Shown here in pieces: positions 63,201 to 64,000 of a stretch of DNA of 64,000 nucleotides (positions are counted from its first letter, which is position 1; each line of letters starts with the position of its first letter). The DNA lies in the NCBI GenBank assembly GCA_028023455.1, contig JAQFVV010012404.1, positions 13,317,421 through 13,381,420 of the forward strand. The letters are read 5' to 3'. Both the position numbers and the translations under genes were made by a program. This DNA is from Epiperipatus broadwayi (taxonomy: Eukaryota; Onychophora; Udeonychophora; Euonychophora; Peripatidae). Below the pieces are notes generated by a model, which did no database searches, was not told the origin of the DNA, and saw only the letters and a list, made by a program, of their open reading frames with translations.

Positions 63201-64000
63201 TTTTATAGCATAAGACAAGTTAGAAAGCCCATAATAAATTTAAAACACCACTTACTAAAAACTCCAAAATGCTTATAATCTCATGATACTTGAATAACAT
63301 TATACATAAAAAACAATGAAAATTTCATATTTTTATTTTATTTTTAATTATAAAAATATAATATTTATAAAATAAATATAATAAAGTTTTATCTCATTTT
63401 ATTGCAGTGGTTAGCATAATTTATCATTGTTATATTGCTTTTACAGAATATTTTCTGCACTTAATTGTTAATTTTTGCAGGTAAGAAAGATTAATCTGAA
63501 TAACTATTTTTCCAAAACTTCTGCTATTCAAACAAAATTTTAAAATTAATCTTTAATTTTTTGTAACAATTAAATTAGTATATACATTTATAAACAAAAT
63601 TAAAGTGAAAAACATTACAAAATTAACTTAAATTAATAAATCTAATTGCCTTAAGTTTACTGAGGATTTTTTTTACATATTTTAATCCAATAACTTTATT
63701 TAATTTATGTTCAGAGTTATATACTTAATCTTAAAATTTAGCCAATTACTATAAAGAGAAGGAGATAAAAGTTAATGAAAAGGAAATAATAATTTTTTTA
63801 AAAGTTTTTAAAATTTTTTTAAATAGATAACATTGAATTGTTAAATAAAAAGTTGATCTTCATTTTAAGAGAAGAAATAAAAAAACAAAAGGAAGTTAAT
63901 CAGTAAAAGTAAATTATTTGTTTTAATGATACTCATCTATTAGCAGCTGTACATTGTTTGATGGCACTGTTTCTGTGCAAAAACACAGAAATATGCCATT
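57246..64000. other. AT-rich DNA, no gene recognised
   Basis: Nearly seven kilobases of A/T-dominated DNA without recognised domains, transposon ends or arrays. A run of 12 C residues at about 61672-61683 is the only marked GC feature. Short frames (57379-57609 minus, 60731-60964 plus, 61486-61668 minus) show no recognisable motif. Confidence 0.5.

Overview
The window is nuclear DNA from an AT-rich animal, most likely an invertebrate. By eye at least three quarters of the bases are A or T, there are many long (TA)n tracts and one huge (AAT)n tract, and the transposon mix (Ty3/Gypsy, Penelope-like, tRNA-derived SINE, pogo-like and TTAA-flanked DNA elements) is that of a metazoan. I cannot name the phylum. 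I find no convincing host protein-coding gene, rRNA or intact tRNA. The window reads as intergenic or intronic DNA filled with mobile elements of different ages.

Layout. 1-8.2 kb: AT-rich DNA with one pogo/Tigger-like MITE (1140-2247). 8.3-11.45 kb: a decayed Ty3/Gypsy pol on the minus strand (integrase, RNase H, RT). A 1.04 kb inverted-repeat element carrying hammerhead ribozymes is inserted in its integrase gene (9000-10043). A 5'-truncated Penelope-like GIY-YIG nuclease relic abuts its RT end (11453-11775, plus). 11.8-18.8 kb: very AT-rich, nothing recognised. 18.87-22.48 kb: a second, older Gypsy relic with an integrase core full of stop codons. 23.07-23.19 kb: a long (TA)n tract. 23.66-24.06 kb: a fold-back MITE with TA target duplication. 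26.05-27.74 kb: a TTAA-flanked non-autonomous element.

28.06-38.76 kb holds a nearly complete LTR retrotransposon on the minus strand. Its LTRs are about 3.9 kb each, longer than its 2.87 kb interior. The interior has a primer-binding site, a gag-like ORF built from internal repeats, and only the last about 60 codons of integrase, so protease, RT, RNase H and most of integrase are missing. It is a non-autonomous large retrotransposon derivative.

39.39-40.62 kb holds a second hammerhead-bearing repeat element, related to the one at 9-10 kb. It has about 414 bp monomers, two direct and one inverted. 40.7-48.1 kb is AT-rich with little recognisable. 48.18-48.48 kb is (AAT)100. 49.77-52.44 kb is a piggyBac-like non-autonomous element with an expanded 162 bp satellite inside. 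54.3-55.4 kb is a diverged array of about 114 bp repeats. 55.91-56.02 kb is a tRNA-derived SINE with a 15 bp target duplication and an A tail. 57.16-57.25 kb is a near-perfect hairpin. The rest to 64 kb is AT-rich with nothing recognised.

The most interesting signal is the set of five hammerhead ribozyme motifs (two with a full consensus core, three with core mutations) embedded one per monomer in 414-434 bp repeats. Their stem I changes sequence between copies while staying paired. These repeats look like metazoan retrozymes, small non-autonomous retroelements that replicate through self-cleaved, circularised RNA and probably borrow Penelope machinery. Here they are arranged as head-to-head fold-back insertions, one of them inside a Gypsy integrase gene with an 11 bp target duplication.
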